Part shown: positions 34,821-43,059 of the stretch, piece after piece | Layout: each line of letters starts with the position of its first letter | Position numbering within the stretch: position 1 is the stretch's first letter | Notes under the pieces: model-generated | The model's database searches: none | The model's input: only the letters and a program-made list of their open reading frames with translations | Told to the model about the DNA's origin: nothing | Position numbers and translations under genes: made by a program | Origin: Candidatus Caldatribacterium sp. | GTDB taxonomy: Bacteria > Atribacterota > Atribacteria > Atribacterales > Caldatribacteriaceae | Reading direction: 5' to 3' | Length of the DNA: 54,247 bases | Assembly (NCBI GenBank): GCA_028275365.1 | Contig: JAPWUU010000005.1 | Location: 1 to 54,247 of the forward strand

Positions 34821-35219
34821 TCAGAGTCTGCCGTACTCGTCCTCGTAACGGACGATATCCTCTTCGTCGAAGAAACCGAAGGAAATTTCGAGGATTCTCG
34901 CCGGAGCGCGGTGCGCCTGGAGGCGATGTTTTGTCCCTCGAGGGATAAAAAGCGTTGCAAGGTCTCCGAGCCGGTGTTTCCTCCCCTCGATCTCTGCCGT
35001 GACCTCTCCGGAGAGCACAACCCACAGCTCGTCGCGATGGCAGTGGGATTGCAGACTCAGGGAAGTTCCAGGTTTCACCTCGAGGATCTTCACTGTGGTG
35101 GGCTCGTTGAGAGTGTACCGGATGAAACGTCCCCACGGTTTCTGGACTTCCTCAATGCATGGTTCTCTCGTGTGCCGGCCGGTGTAACGGGAATGGTTTT
35201 GGACGGTCAGGTTTTGCAT
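34821..35219 (-). CDS. Cupin protein, mannose-6-phosphate isomerase type II-like
   Basis: Single cupin barrel of 132 residues. EVQKPWGRFIRYTLNEPTTV leads to the metal-binding first cupin motif in SLQSHCHRDELWVVLSGEV (His, His and Glu ligands), and the second motif is in LFIPRGTKHRLQAHRAPA. This matches the C-terminal isomerase domain of bifunctional ManC/AlgA-type proteins but without the nucleotidyltransferase part. ATG 35219 is preferred because AAGGTGG precedes it. It is the first gene after a consensus promoter and is followed by the glycosyltransferase gene 22 bases later, so it probably supplies or senses a sugar phosphate for that pathway. Confidence 0.85.
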   Translation of the reverse strand: MQNLTVQNHSRYTGRHTREPCIEEVQKPWGRFIRYTLNEPTTVKILEVKPGTSLSLQSHCHRDELWVVLSGEVTAEIEGRKHRLGDLATLFIPRGTKHRLQAHRAPARILEISFGFFDEEDIVRYEDEYGRL

Positions 35220-35263
35220 GGGAACCACCTTCGCACGAGGGTTTGACGTTGCAAGCATTTTCT

Positions 35264-35292
35264 ATTATAGTCAAAATATCAGGTTATGTCAA
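35264..35292 (-). promoter_or_regulatory. Fully consensus sigma-70-type promoter of the cupin-glycosyltransferase operon
   Basis: On the minus strand TTGACA (35292-35287), a 17-base spacer and TATAAT (35269-35264), a perfect match in both boxes and spacing. The leader to ATG 35219 would be about 38 bases. Confidence 0.85.
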
Positions 35293-35372
35293 ATGAGAGA
35301 TAATCTTGCCCCGTGACCTTCCTTCGATCCTGCAGTTTCGAGGGAGGAGACGTGGTGTCCTCCATCAGGCGA

Positions 35373-35401
35373 TTGACAGCGCCCGGAAAGTGCGGTACTT
35401 T
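35373..35401 (+). promoter_or_regulatory. Promoter of the metG-tatD operon
   Basis: TTGACA (35373-35378), a 17-base spacer and TACTTT (35396-35401). Transcription would start near 35408, 28 bases before the metG ATG, which leaves no room for a T-box leader. It is divergent from the consensus promoter at 35264-35292; the 35220-35435 gap holds nothing else recognisable. Confidence 0.65.
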
Positions 35402-35435
35402 TAAGGGCAAAATGTGGGAAACGAGGGGACAGGGA

Positions 35436-36965
35436 ATGGATGGGAGTTTCTATATCACGACGCCAATCTACTACGTGAACGATGTTCCCCATATTGGGCA
35501 CGCCTACACCACCTGCGCTGCCGACGTTCTGGCCCGTTTCCACCGCATGAGAGGGGAACGGGTGCTCTTCTCCACGGGAACCGATGAGCACGGGCAGAAA
35601 ATCGCCAAAGCCGCTCAGGATGCTGGTCTTACTCCCCAGGAGCTTGTGGACCGGGTGGTCCTCCGTTTCCAGGACCTCTGGAAACGGATGCACATCTCCT
35701 ATGATGTGTTCATCAGGACGACTGATCCCGAACACGAGAGAACTGTTCAGTCGTTCTTTCTCCTCCTCAAGGAGAAGGGGTACATCTACAAGGGTGAATA
35801 CGAGGGATGGTACTGCGTGCCCTGTGAGACCTTCTGGACAGAGGCACAGCTTGAGGGGCGCCTGGTGTGTCCTGATTGCGGCAGGCCCCTTGAGCGTCTG
35901 CGGGAAGAGAGCTACTTTTTCGCCCTCTCGAAATTTACCGAGCCTCTCCTGAGGTACCTTGACGAGCATCCCGACTTTGTGATGCCGGAGAGCCGCTTCA
36001 ACGAAATCTACAGTTTCGTGAAGGGGGGCCTCAAAGACCAGAGCATTTCCCGTCTGGGGGTCCGGTGGGGAATTCCCGTTCCCGGAGACCCGAATCACAC
36101 CATCTACGTCTGGTTCGATGCACTCATCAACTACCTCACGGTGGTGGGGTTTGGGAGGGATAGAGAACTCTTTGAGACCTTCTGGCCTTCGGCCCACCAC
36201 CTTGTGGGGAAAGACATCCTCCGGTTCCATGCTGTCCTCTGGCCCAGCATGCTCCTTGCGGCGGGACTTCCTCTCCCCCGACGGGTCTTCGCCCATGGCT
36301 GGTGGACGGTAGAAGGAGAGAAGATGTCCAAGTCCAAGGGCAACGTGGTGGACCCCCTTGAGGTCATTGCTCGATTTGGTGTAGATCGCTTCCGGTACTT
36401 CCTCATGCGGGAGGTGAGCTTTGGGCTGGATGGGGATTTTTCGGAACGGGCGTTTGTGGAGCGGAGCAATGCCGATCTTTCGGATAACTTCGGGAACCTC
36501 ATCCACCGGACGCTGAACATGGTCTGGAAGTATCGGAATGGCCGGGTGGCGAAACCTTCCCGGTATGAGGACCGGGAGTGGGAAGAGCTCCTTCAGGAAG
36601 TTCGAGAACGGTTCTTCACCTTTATGGACCGTTTCGCCTTTTCCCAGGCCCTCGGAGAGGTCTGGCGTCTTGTGCACTTCGGCAACCGTTACCTCGACCA
36701 GAAGGCCCCCTGGCGGATGGTACAGGATCCGATTCTTGGGGAGGAACTCGATCGGGTACTGTACAGGCTCCTTGATTGTGGGAGGATGCTTGGAGTGTTC
36801 TTGTTCCCCTTCATGCCGGAGACTGCAACGAGGCTTTTGCAGTACCTGGGGGTGGAGGAAATCCTGAAGGACCACAATCCCCTGGCGCTGTGCGACTGGG
36901 GAAAGGGTCCATCGGTGTTCTCTGTAGCGCAGCCTGAACCCCTGTTTCCTCGCCTGCAGGGATGA
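35436..36965 (+). CDS. metG: Methionine--tRNA ligase
   Basis: Class I aminoacyl-tRNA synthetase of 509 residues that charges initiator and elongator methionine tRNAs. Landmarks are YITTPIYYVNDVPHIGHAYT (HIGH signature), FSTGTDEHGQKIAKAA, a zinc knuckle CVPCETFWTEAQL...CPDCGRPL (about 125-150), FARFGVDRFRYFLMREVSFG and KMSKSKGNVVDPLEV (KMSKS signature). The C-terminal tRNA-binding domain that many bacterial MetRS carry is absent and is found as the next gene. ATG 35436 follows GAGGGGACAGGGA; the frame extends 41 codons upstream across the promoter without similarity. Confidence 0.97.
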   Translation: MDGSFYITTPIYYVNDVPHIGHAYTTCAADVLARFHRMRGERVLFSTGTDEHGQKIAKAAQDAGLTPQELVDRVVLRFQDLWKRMHISYDVFIRTTDPEHERTVQSFFLLLKEKGYIYKGEYEGWYCVPCETFWTEAQLEGRLVCPDCGRPLERLREESYFFALSKFTEPLLRYLDEHPDFVMPESRFNEIYSFVKGGLKDQSISRLGVRWGIPVPGDPNHTIYVWFDALINYLTVVGFGRDRELFETFWPSAHHLVGKDILRFHAVLWPSMLLAAGLPLPRRVFAHGWWTVEGEKMSKSKGNVVDPLEVIARFGVDRFRYFLMREVSFGLDGDFSERAFVERSNADLSDNFGNLIHRTLNMVWKYRNGRVAKPSRYEDREWEELLQEVRERFFTFMDRFAFSQALGEVWRLVHFGNRYLDQKAPWRMVQDPILGEELDRVLYRLLDCGRMLGVFLFPFMPETATRLLQYLGVEEILKDHNPLALCDWGKGPSVFSVAQPEPLFPRLQG

Positions 36966-36981
36966 GAGGAGGTTGAACGGA

Positions 36982-37317
36982 ATGCAATCTCAGGAAATCC
37001 ACCTTGAAGATTTTCAAAAAGTCGACCTTCGGGTTGGGGAAGTGGTGAGCGCCGAGCGGGTAGAGGGAACCCGGGCCCTTATGGTGCTCCGGGTGAACCT
37101 GGGGGCAGAGGAGCGGACCCTGGTTGCCGGACTGGCCCCGTACTATTCGGTGGAGGAAATGGTGGGGAAGAAGGTTGTGGTGGTCACCAACCTTGAACCC
37201 GCAGTCATCCGGGGGATTAAATCCCAGGGAATGCTCCTTGCTGCCGATGACGGGCAGGGGAAGGTGAGTCTCGTCACCGTTGATCGGGACATCGCTCCGG
37301 GAAGCAGGGTGCGATGA
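36982..37317 (+). CDS. Stand-alone tRNA-binding protein (MetRS C-terminal domain / Trbp111 type)
   Basis: An OB-fold protein of 111 residues, the size of Aquifex Trbp111. Landmarks are FQKVDLRVGEVVSAERVEG, the structure-specific tRNA-binding face around VLRVNLGAEERTLVAGLAP and KVVVVTNLEPAVIRGIKSQG followed by MLLAA. It should dimerise and aid MetRS. ATG 36982 has AGGAGG nine bases upstream; a TTG at 36973 abuts that site and is less likely. Its stop overlaps the tatD start (ATGA). Confidence 0.93.
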   Translation: MQSQEIHLEDFQKVDLRVGEVVSAERVEGTRALMVLRVNLGAEERTLVAGLAPYYSVEEMVGKKVVVVTNLEPAVIRGIKSQGMLLAADDGQGKVSLVTVDRDIAPGSRVR

Positions 37318-38087
37318 CCTCCTGGGTCGATATTCATGCCCACCTCGACGACGAAGCCTTCCGGGAGGATCTCCCCGAGGTACTATCCCGTGCCCGGAAG
37401 GTGGGGGTGGCGCACATTGTCACCGCCGGGACTTCTCTTGAGTCTTCGAAAAAGGTTGTGGAACTCGTCCGACTCTATCCCGGGGTTTACGGGTGTGTGG
37501 GGGTACACCCTCAAGAGGTGGAGGGAGAAGTCGACCTTTCGCCACTTGAGCGCCTTCTCAGAGAGGAAAGAATCCTTGCGGTGGGGGAGGTTGGCCTCGA
37601 TTACTTCTGGGACACAACTTACAAAAAAGAGCAGAAAGTCGTTTTTGCTGCTCAGGTTGAACTCGCCGAACGGTATGGCCTTCCCCTTGTGGTGCACTCC
37701 CGGAATGCAGAGGAGGATGTCTTCCGGATTCTCGCAGAAAAAGCCAGAAACGTCCCTGTAGTGTGGCACTGCTTTTCGGGGGATTCGGAACTCCTCAGGC
37801 GTGTCCTTTCCCGGGGATGGTACGTATCTTTTGGCGGTGTGGTGACCTATCCGAAGGCGTTTCGTCTCCGGGAGGTGGCACGGACGGTTCCCCCCGAGCG
37901 TCTTTTCCTCGAGACCGATGCGCCCTATCTTGCGCCTCAGCCAAAGCGAGGTGCGAGAAACGAGCCGGCATTCCTCATTGAGACGGCAGGCTTTTTCGCC
38001 GCTCTTTTGGGGAAGAGCCCCGAGGACCTGAAGACACGTCTCTGGGCAAACTTCCTACAGGTTTTCCTCAAGAATTCCCATCCGTAA
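37314..38087 (+). CDS. tatD: TatD-family metal-dependent hydrolase/DNase
   Basis: TIM-barrel metal-dependent hydrolase of 257 residues. Metal-site motifs are DIHAHLDDEAF at the start, the glutamate of AVGEVGLDYFWD, PLVVHSRNAEEDVF, VVWHCFSGDSELL and LETDAPYLAPQPKRG. Bacterial TatD proteins are 3'-5' DNases or related exonucleases. The neighbourhood metG-tatD is common in many bacteria, which supports the call. It ends 52 bases before the first flagellar gene. Confidence 0.95.
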   Translation: MTSWVDIHAHLDDEAFREDLPEVLSRARKVGVAHIVTAGTSLESSKKVVELVRLYPGVYGCVGVHPQEVEGEVDLSPLERLLREERILAVGEVGLDYFWDTTYKKEQKVVFAAQVELAERYGLPLVVHSRNAEEDVFRILAEKARNVPVVWHCFSGDSELLRRVLSRGWYVSFGGVVTYPKAFRLREVARTVPPERLFLETDAPYLAPQPKRGARNEPAFLIETAGFFAALLGKSPEDLKTRLWANFLQVFLKNSHP

Positions 38088-38110
38088 CTCTCTCTTTTTG
38101 GCATATTTCT

Positions 38111-38138
38111 TTATCACCTCCCTCGCGGGAGGTGATAA
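38111..38138 (+). promoter_or_regulatory. Hairpin that covers the ribosome site of the first flagellar gene
   Basis: Perfect 12-base stem TTATCACCTCCC / GGGAGGTGATAA (38111-38122 and 38127-38138) with loop TCGC, ending one base before the GTG start at 38140. The right arm is itself the Shine-Dalgarno sequence GGAGGTGAT; the left arm ATCACCTCC reads like the anti-Shine-Dalgarno end of 16S rRNA. Folded, the ribosome site is fully closed, so translation should need unfolding or an upstream translating ribosome. No T-run follows, so it is not a normal terminator. Confidence 0.75.
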
Positions 38139-38139
38139 G

Positions 38140-38895
38140 GTGATCCGAGGAATCTACACTGCTCTTTCGGGGCTCAATCTCCACGAAATCAAGCAGACTA
38201 TCCTCGCCAACAACATTGCCAATATCGACACCCCGGGCTTTAAAAAGGACGTCTTCTCCATCGAGGGAGGAGAGGTGGCGGAACTTTTCCGCTTTGTCTT
38301 GGGAGAACATCCCGCCTTTGTGGGGGAGCTTCCCCTTGCCGTGCAGCCCCGGGTGGACTTCACCACTGATTTTTCCCAGGGTAGGCTGGAGATGACGGGG
38401 AATCCTCTGGATCTCGCCATTGAGGGTGAGGGATTTTTCGTGGTGATGACCGGGGAAGGCGAAGCATACACCCGGGCCGGGAATTTCCTGCGGAGTGCCG
38501 ATGGGAGACTGGTGACTCCAGGGGGGTATCCCGTCCAGGGAGAGGGGGGTGACCTCGTACTTCCTCCGCAAGGAGAAGTGGTGGTGGATGAAGAGGGCAA
38601 TATCCGGGTGGGGGAAGAGGTAGTGGGGAAACTCCGGATTGTGCGATTTGCAAGCCCTGACCTTCTGGAGAAACGGGGCGAGAACCTCTTCCGGGCGCCG
38701 GAAGGGGTGGTGCCCGAGGCAGCTCAACAGTACACCATCCGGCAGGGGTTTTTGGAGCGGTCCAATGTGGAGATTGTGGAGGCCATGGTGCGGATGATTG
38801 AAGCCCTCAGAGAGTACGAGCTCACCCAGCGGGCCGTGGTGGCTCAGGATGAGACGCTGGGGAAAGCGGTGAATGACATCCCTCGTCTGGGATAG
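38140..38895 (+). CDS. flgF: Flagellar rod protein, FlgF-like (FlgF/FlgG family)
   Basis: Proximal-rod component of 251 residues, exported by the flagellar type III system. The N-terminal rod motif is [20 protein letters not shown] followed by [11 protein letters not shown]; the middle has [16 protein letters not shown] and [20 protein letters not shown]; the C-terminus ends [20 protein letters not shown] and [10 protein letters not shown], the coiled part of rod proteins. It precedes a clear FlgG, so FlgF is the natural assignment. GTG 38140 is chosen because GGAGGTGAT lies directly before it, although that site is locked in a hairpin. Confidence 0.88.
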   Translation: MIRGIYTALSGLNLHEIKQTILANNIANIDTPGFKKDVFSIEGGEVAELFRFVLGEHPAFVGELPLAVQPRVDFTTDFSQGRLEMTGNPLDLAIEGEGFFVVMTGEGEAYTRAGNFLRSADGRLVTPGGYPVQGEGGDLVLPPQGEVVVDEEGNIRVGEEVVGKLRIVRFASPDLLEKRGENLFRAPEGVVPEAAQQYTIRQGFLERSNVEIVEAMVRMIEALREYELTQRAVVAQDETLGKAVNDIPRLG

Positions 38896-38908
38896 GAGGA
38901 GGAGAGCG

Positions 38909-39697
38909 GTGATTCGAGCGCTATGGACGGCGGCCACGGGGATGCAGGCCAAGCAACTCGACCTTGACGTGATTGCCAACAACCTCGCTAACGTCAATAC
39001 CACGGGGTTCAAGAAAAGCCGGGTGGACTTCCAGGACCTCATGTACCAGGTTATCCGCTTCAAGGGAACTCCTACCTCTCCCGAGACCCAGGTTCCCTCA
39101 GGGATTGAGGTAGGTCTTGGAGTGCGACCGGCGGCCATTCAGAAGATTTTCTCCCAGGGTGATATCTACGAGACGGGGAATCCGCTGGATCTCGTGATTG
39201 AGGGGGATGGGTTTTTCCAAGTCCTTCTTCCTGACGGAACGGTGGCCTACACGAGAGACGGGTCTTTCAAGCTCGACGCTCAGGGAAGGATGGTCACAAG
39301 CGACGGATTCCCTCTTGAGCCTCCCATCACCATTCCTCAGGAAGCCGAGTCCATCACCATTGCTCAGGACGGGACGGTCACGGTGAAGATGCCCGGGGAG
39401 ACGGAACCTCAGGAAGTCGGAGTGATTGAGCTGGTCCGTTTCGTGAACCCCGCAGGACTTCTGAGTATTGGAAGGAACCTCTACGTGGCTACAGCAGCTT
39501 CCGGTGACCCTCAGGTGGGGACCCCGGGGCTTGGGGGTTTCGGGACGCTGGCTCAAGGGTTTCTCGAGACCTCCAATGTCCAGATTGTGGAGGAAATGGT
39601 CCGGATGATTTCTGCTCAGAGAGCTTACGAAATTAACGCCAAAGCGGTCACCACCGCTGATGAGATGATGAGCATCACCAACAATATGAAGAGGTGA
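38909..39697 (+). CDS. flgG: Flagellar distal rod protein FlgG
   Basis: Distal rod protein of 262 residues, the standard length. Landmarks are [20 protein letters not shown] and [20 protein letters not shown], the FlgG-type insert [39 protein letters not shown] and the closing [40 protein letters not shown] 38909 follows AGGAGGAGGAG, 13 bases after the flgF stop. Confidence 0.96.
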   Translation: MIRALWTAATGMQAKQLDLDVIANNLANVNTTGFKKSRVDFQDLMYQVIRFKGTPTSPETQVPSGIEVGLGVRPAAIQKIFSQGDIYETGNPLDLVIEGDGFFQVLLPDGTVAYTRDGSFKLDAQGRMVTSDGFPLEPPITIPQEAESITIAQDGTVTVKMPGETEPQEVGVIELVRFVNPAGLLSIGRNLYVATAASGDPQVGTPGLGGFGTLAQGFLETSNVQIVEEMVRMISAQRAYEINAKAVTTADEMMSITNNMKR

Positions 39698-39703
39698 GGC
39701 CGT

Positions 39704-40651
39704 TTGCGGCGATGGGCAGGGGCCTTTGCGCTTTTGAGTCTTCTGAGCGCGGTATCTTCGGCCTTTGCGCTTACCCTTGAGGTGCGCCTCAGGGAGGAGG
39801 TCGTGGTCTTTCAAGAGACCCTCACGCTTGGGGATGTCGCCGAGGTCTTGTATCCTGATCCCCAGTGGGAGAGGGCTCTGCGGAGCCTGAGCCTTGGGGC
39901 TTTGCCCCCTCAGGGAGAGCGGGTGATTTCGCCCCAGGAAATCTACGCCCGAGTGGTGGGGCAGAGGGTTCCGGGTCTTGACTACATCTACTTCTCCGGG
40001 GCCAGCGTCTCTCGGGTGCGGCGAGGAGGAGTGCCGGTGGCCCGGGAAACTCTGGAGGAAGAGATCCACAGGGCTTTGAAAGAGCGTTTCCCCGAGGCTG
40101 AGCGGATTGAGGTGACCCTCCTTGAGGAGCCCAGGATAGTCCTCCCTACCCCGGGGTTTGCGGTGGTGCTCCCAAAGACCCTGAAACCCTGGGGAGTGCA
40201 AGGGGCAGATATTGTTGCAAGCGATGGAACGCGGAAAACAACGGTGCGGTTTGCTCTTTCTGTCTACCGCCCTGTGGTTCGGGCCAGGAAAGACCTAACC
40301 GTTCACGAGACCATCGACCCGGAGGACGTCGCCGTGAGTGTCGAGCCGGTGTCTTTTGAGACCGAAAAGGCCTGTACCGCCCTTGAGGAGGTTTTGGGGA
40401 AACCGGTGCGGAAAACTCTCAGAGCCGGGGATCCTGTTGTGCCCACTGCTTTGGGGAAGGACGTCCTTATTAAGCGAGGGGATCTCGTGACGATGGTGGC
40501 AGAATACGGGAGCATTGTGGTGACGACCACGGGGAAGGCCCGGGGGGAAGGGACCTTAGGGGATCGCATTGTCGTTGAGAATACCTCCTCCCGAAAGAGG
40601 GTGGAAGGCATCATTGTTGATGAACGGACTGTGCGGGTGGTGGTCCAGTGA
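39704..40651 (+). CDS. flgA: Flagellar P-ring assembly chaperone FlgA
   Basis: Periplasmic chaperone of 315 residues needed to assemble the FlgI P-ring. A signal peptide covers about 1-22 (AFALLSLLSAVSSAFA). The C-terminal SAF-type domain is clear: VVRARKDLTVHETIDPEDVA, RKTLRAGDPVVPTALGKDVL and IKRGDLVTMVAEYGSIVVTT. The N-terminal part is longer than in enteric FlgA. TTG 39704 follows GAGGTGAGG. The stop overlaps the flgH start (GTGA), so the two are coupled. Confidence 0.9.
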   Translation: MRRWAGAFALLSLLSAVSSAFALTLEVRLREEVVVFQETLTLGDVAEVLYPDPQWERALRSLSLGALPPQGERVISPQEIYARVVGQRVPGLDYIYFSGASVSRVRRGGVPVARETLEEEIHRALKERFPEAERIEVTLLEEPRIVLPTPGFAVVLPKTLKPWGVQGADIVASDGTRKTTVRFALSVYRPVVRARKDLTVHETIDPEDVAVSVEPVSFETEKACTALEEVLGKPVRKTLRAGDPVVPTALGKDVLIKRGDLVTMVAEYGSIVVTTTGKARGEGTLGDRIVVENTSSRKRVEGIIVDERTVRVVVQ

Positions 40652-41241
40652 GGTGGCTTTTCGGTTGCCTTGTCGGTCTTTCCCTTCTTTTTGGGGGCGT
40701 GGCCTTCGGGGAGTCCCTCTGGCGGGATGATGGGTGGTTCTCGGAGCCTTACGTGGCAGAACGGGCCAGAAACGTCGGAGATGTGGTCACGGTGATTCTT
40801 GAAGAACAGACCAGGGGAACGGCCACAGCCTCATCCCAGGGGAGTAACGAAACGCAGGTTGGGCTTCAAGCAGGCCAGGGAGTCTTTGACTTCCTCCCGC
40901 CGGCGCAGCTCAACCACCAGAGTTCTCAAACGGGGAAACGTTCGTACAGCCGGGGTGTTACCTTAAGTGGTGTCATCGCCTGCCGGGTTGTGGAGGTTCT
41001 TGAGAACGGGCACCTTCGCATTGCGGGCAAAAAGGAAATCTTCCTCAATAAAGAGCGGGAAACCCTGAGTATTGAGGGAACCATCGACCCCCGCCTGCTC
41101 TCGCCGCAGAACACTATTTCTTCCACTCAGGTGATGGACGTGGTGATTCGTCTTGAAGGGACGCTCAAGCCCAAAAAACAGAGTGGCCTTCTGGGGATGC
41201 TCCAGGGGCTTTTTGGTTCCATTCTTGATGTGCTCTTTTAG
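40648..41241 (+). CDS. flgH: Flagellar L-ring protein FlgH
   Basis: Outer-membrane L-ring subunit of 197 residues. Family landmarks are ESLWRDDGWFSEPYVAERAR, NVGDVVTVILEEQTRGTATA, SRGVTLSGVIACRVVEVLEN, GHLRIAGKKEIFLNKERETL and SIEGTIDPRLLSPQNTISST. FlgH is usually a lipoprotein. Here the signal region (LVGLSLLFGGVAFGE) has no cysteine at the cleavage site; the only cysteine is at position 7, at the start of the hydrophobic stretch. So a non-lipidated form is predicted. Confidence 0.95.
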   Translation: MRWLFGCLVGLSLLFGGVAFGESLWRDDGWFSEPYVAERARNVGDVVTVILEEQTRGTATASSQGSNETQVGLQAGQGVFDFLPPAQLNHQSSQTGKRSYSRGVTLSGVIACRVVEVLENGHLRIAGKKEIFLNKERETLSIEGTIDPRLLSPQNTISSTQVMDVVIRLEGTLKPKKQSGLLGMLQGLFGSILDVLF

Positions 41242-41251
41242 AGGGGAGAAG

Positions 41252-42367
41252 ATGAGGTGGCTTTTTAGAGTTCTCATCAGCGTCTTCTGTGCTCTTCTCT
41301 TAGCGTTGCCCCTCTGGGCAGAGGTGGTACGGATTAAGGATATCACCGACATCGAGGGCGTGCGGGGGAATCAACTCGTGGGGTACGGGCTGGTTGTGGG
41401 GCTCTCGGGCACCGGAGACAGCCAGAACACCCTCTTCACCAACCAGGCCCTGGCGAACGTCCTGGCGAAGTTCGGTATCCCTGTGGACTCGCAGCTTGTG
41501 CGTTCCCGGAACGTCGCTTCGGTTCTTGTGACCGCAGAGCTCCCTCCCTTTGTCCGGAATGGGGAACGCATCGACTGTATCGTTTCTTCTTTGGGGGACG
41601 CTAAAAGCCTCCAGGGAGGGATGTTGCTCCTCACCCCGCTCAAAGGAGTGGATGGAAAAGTGTACGCGGTGGCTCAGGGGCCGGTTTCCATCGGAGGGTT
41701 CAACGTTGGCGGAGGAGGGGGGAACCAGGTGCAGAGGAATCACCCCACGGTGGGCCGAATTCCCGGTGGGGCCATTGTGGAACGAACGGTGGAAACGAAT
41801 TTCTTCGACGCCGCTCGGGGAACCCTCACGTTCCTTCTCCGAAACCCCGATTTCGTCACCGCCTCCCGCATCGCTCAGGCCATCAATGTAGAGCTTGGAG
41901 GCGAGGCAGCCCGGGTCCTGGATGCAAATCGGGTAGAGGTGCGCATCCCCGAGCACTACCGGGACCGGGTGTCCCAGCTTGTGGCGCTTTTGGGGGAAAT
42001 TCCGGTGACTCCTGACGCGCCAGCCCGGGTGGTGGTGAACGAGCGCACCGGGACCATCGTCATCGGAGGGAACGTGAGGATTCTCCCCGTGGCTTTAGCC
42101 CATGGGAACCTTACCGTGACCATCAAGACCCAGTACGAGGTGTCCCAGCCCCCACCGTTCTCGCCGGGGGAAACCGTGGTGGTGCCGGAGACGCAGGTCC
42201 AGGTGGAAGAGCAGGAGGCCCGTCTTTTCCGGGTGGAGTCAGGCAACACCATTGATGATCTCGTGCGGGTGCTCAACGCTTTGGGGGTGAGTCCAAGGGA
42301 TCTCATCGCCATTCTCCAGGCCCTGAAAGAGGCAGGGGCGCTGCAGGGGGAACTCGTGATTCAGTGA
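41252..42367 (+). CDS. flgI: Flagellar P-ring protein FlgI
   Basis: Periplasmic P-ring subunit of 371 residues, the usual length. Signal peptide about 1-23 (VLISVFCALLLALPLWAE). Landmarks are RIKDITDIEGVRGNQLVGYG, LVVGLSGTGDSQNTLFTNQA, NVASVLVTAELPPFVRNGER, RNPDFVTASRIAQAINVELG and VVVNERTGTIVIGGNVRILP. ATG 41252 follows GAGGGGAGAA; the frame extends upstream into flgH without similarity. Confidence 0.97.
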   Translation: MRWLFRVLISVFCALLLALPLWAEVVRIKDITDIEGVRGNQLVGYGLVVGLSGTGDSQNTLFTNQALANVLAKFGIPVDSQLVRSRNVASVLVTAELPPFVRNGERIDCIVSSLGDAKSLQGGMLLLTPLKGVDGKVYAVAQGPVSIGGFNVGGGGGNQVQRNHPTVGRIPGGAIVERTVETNFFDAARGTLTFLLRNPDFVTASRIAQAINVELGGEAARVLDANRVEVRIPEHYRDRVSQLVALLGEIPVTPDAPARVVVNERTGTIVIGGNVRILPVALAHGNLTVTIKTQYEVSQPPPFSPGETVVVPETQVQVEEQEARLFRVESGNTIDDLVRVLNALGVSPRDLIAILQALKEAGALQGELVIQ

Positions 42368-42377
42368 GGGATGGCGT

Positions 42378-42671
42378 ATGCGCGTTGAGGGGAAGTGCTC
42401 AGGACATTTGACAGGAGAGGAAAAATCGTTGAAAATGATGCAAAAGGCCTGCAGTGATTTCGAGGCCTTTTTCCTGGGGTTTGTGTTCAAGCGGGCGTTT
42501 GTGCCGGTGTTCTCTTCCTCGCTTTCAAGTCGGGAGGAGCTGTGGTTTCGGGAACTCTGGGTCGAGGAGGTGGCCAGAAGAGCGAGCGCCCAGGGAGGGG
42601 TGGGCCTGGGGAAGTTCCTTTTTGAGCGTCTCGTGAAAGAAGGGAAGTTCCATGATCTTGGCAAAGTGTAA
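42378..42671 (+). CDS. flgJ: Rod-binding protein, FlgJ N-terminal-type
   Basis: A 97-residue protein carrying only the rod-binding module. MMQKACSDFEAFFLGFVFKR and the later LWVEEVARRASAQGGVGLGK match the FlgJ N-terminal domain that caps the growing rod. The peptidoglycan hydrolase domain of enteric FlgJ is missing, as in many non-enteric bacteria, so another enzyme must open the wall. It sits directly after flgI, as FlgJ does in other genomes, and overlaps the next gene by 20 bases. Confidence 0.8.
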   Translation: MRVEGKCSGHLTGEEKSLKMMQKACSDFEAFFLGFVFKRAFVPVFSSSLSSREELWFRELWVEEVARRASAQGGVGLGKFLFERLVKEGKFHDLGKV

Positions 42672-43059
42672 GCGGTGTGGGGCGGTTTTCCAGAAGGTCA
42701 TCGAGCGGAACCTCTGTCCTGCGTGTCTGGCCAAAGAAGAAGAGGAGTTCCAGAAGGTCAAGGAGTTCTTTCGCCGGCATCCCAAGGCGCGCCTTGAGGA
42801 GGTCAGTGAGGCCACTGGTGTGGAGAAGAAGGTGATTCTGGAGTTCGTGAAGGAGGGACGGCTGCAGATTGCGTCTGAGGCGCAGCCCGTCCTTGAACTT
42901 TTCTGCGAGCGGTGTGGTAGGCCGATTCTTGCAGGACGTCTCTGTGAGGAGTGTCGCCAGAAAGTCGCCCAACTCATCCAGAGCGGTGAGAAGAGAAAAA
43001 CCTTAGGGCCTGATTTCTACTTTAAAGATGCGCTGAAGAAAAGGAAGGAACAGGGCTAA
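42652..43059 (+). CDS. yvyF: YvyF-like flagellar operon zinc-ribbon/helix-turn-helix protein
   Basis: A 135-residue protein with two cysteine knuckles, CKRCGAVF...NLCPACL near the start and CERCGRPILAGRLCEEC near the end. Between them is a MerR/RNA-polymerase-sigma-like helix-turn-helix (ARLEEVSEATGVEKKVILEF, then VKEGRL). This is the arrangement of B. subtilis YvyF, encoded just before flgM, and flgM follows here as well. It is probably a regulator of late flagellar genes; its target is not established. Its stop codon carries the TAAA of the flgM promoter. Confidence 0.85.
   Translation: MILAKCKRCGAVFQKVIERNLCPACLAKEEEEFQKVKEFFRRHPKARLEEVSEATGVEKKVILEFVKEGRLQIASEAQPVLELFCERCGRPILAGRLCEECRQKVAQLIQSGEKRKTLGPDFYFKDALKKRKEQG

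Noticed and set aside
35289-36875. 528-codon open frame on the minus strand opposite metG
   Set aside because: It lies wholly antisense to a certain gene, has no ribosome site or domain, and its composition is that of a mirrored high-GC codon pattern.
38095-38116. Sigma-54-like element TGGCA...TTTA before flgF
   Set aside because: The -24 GG is present but the -12 GC is missing at the required spacing.
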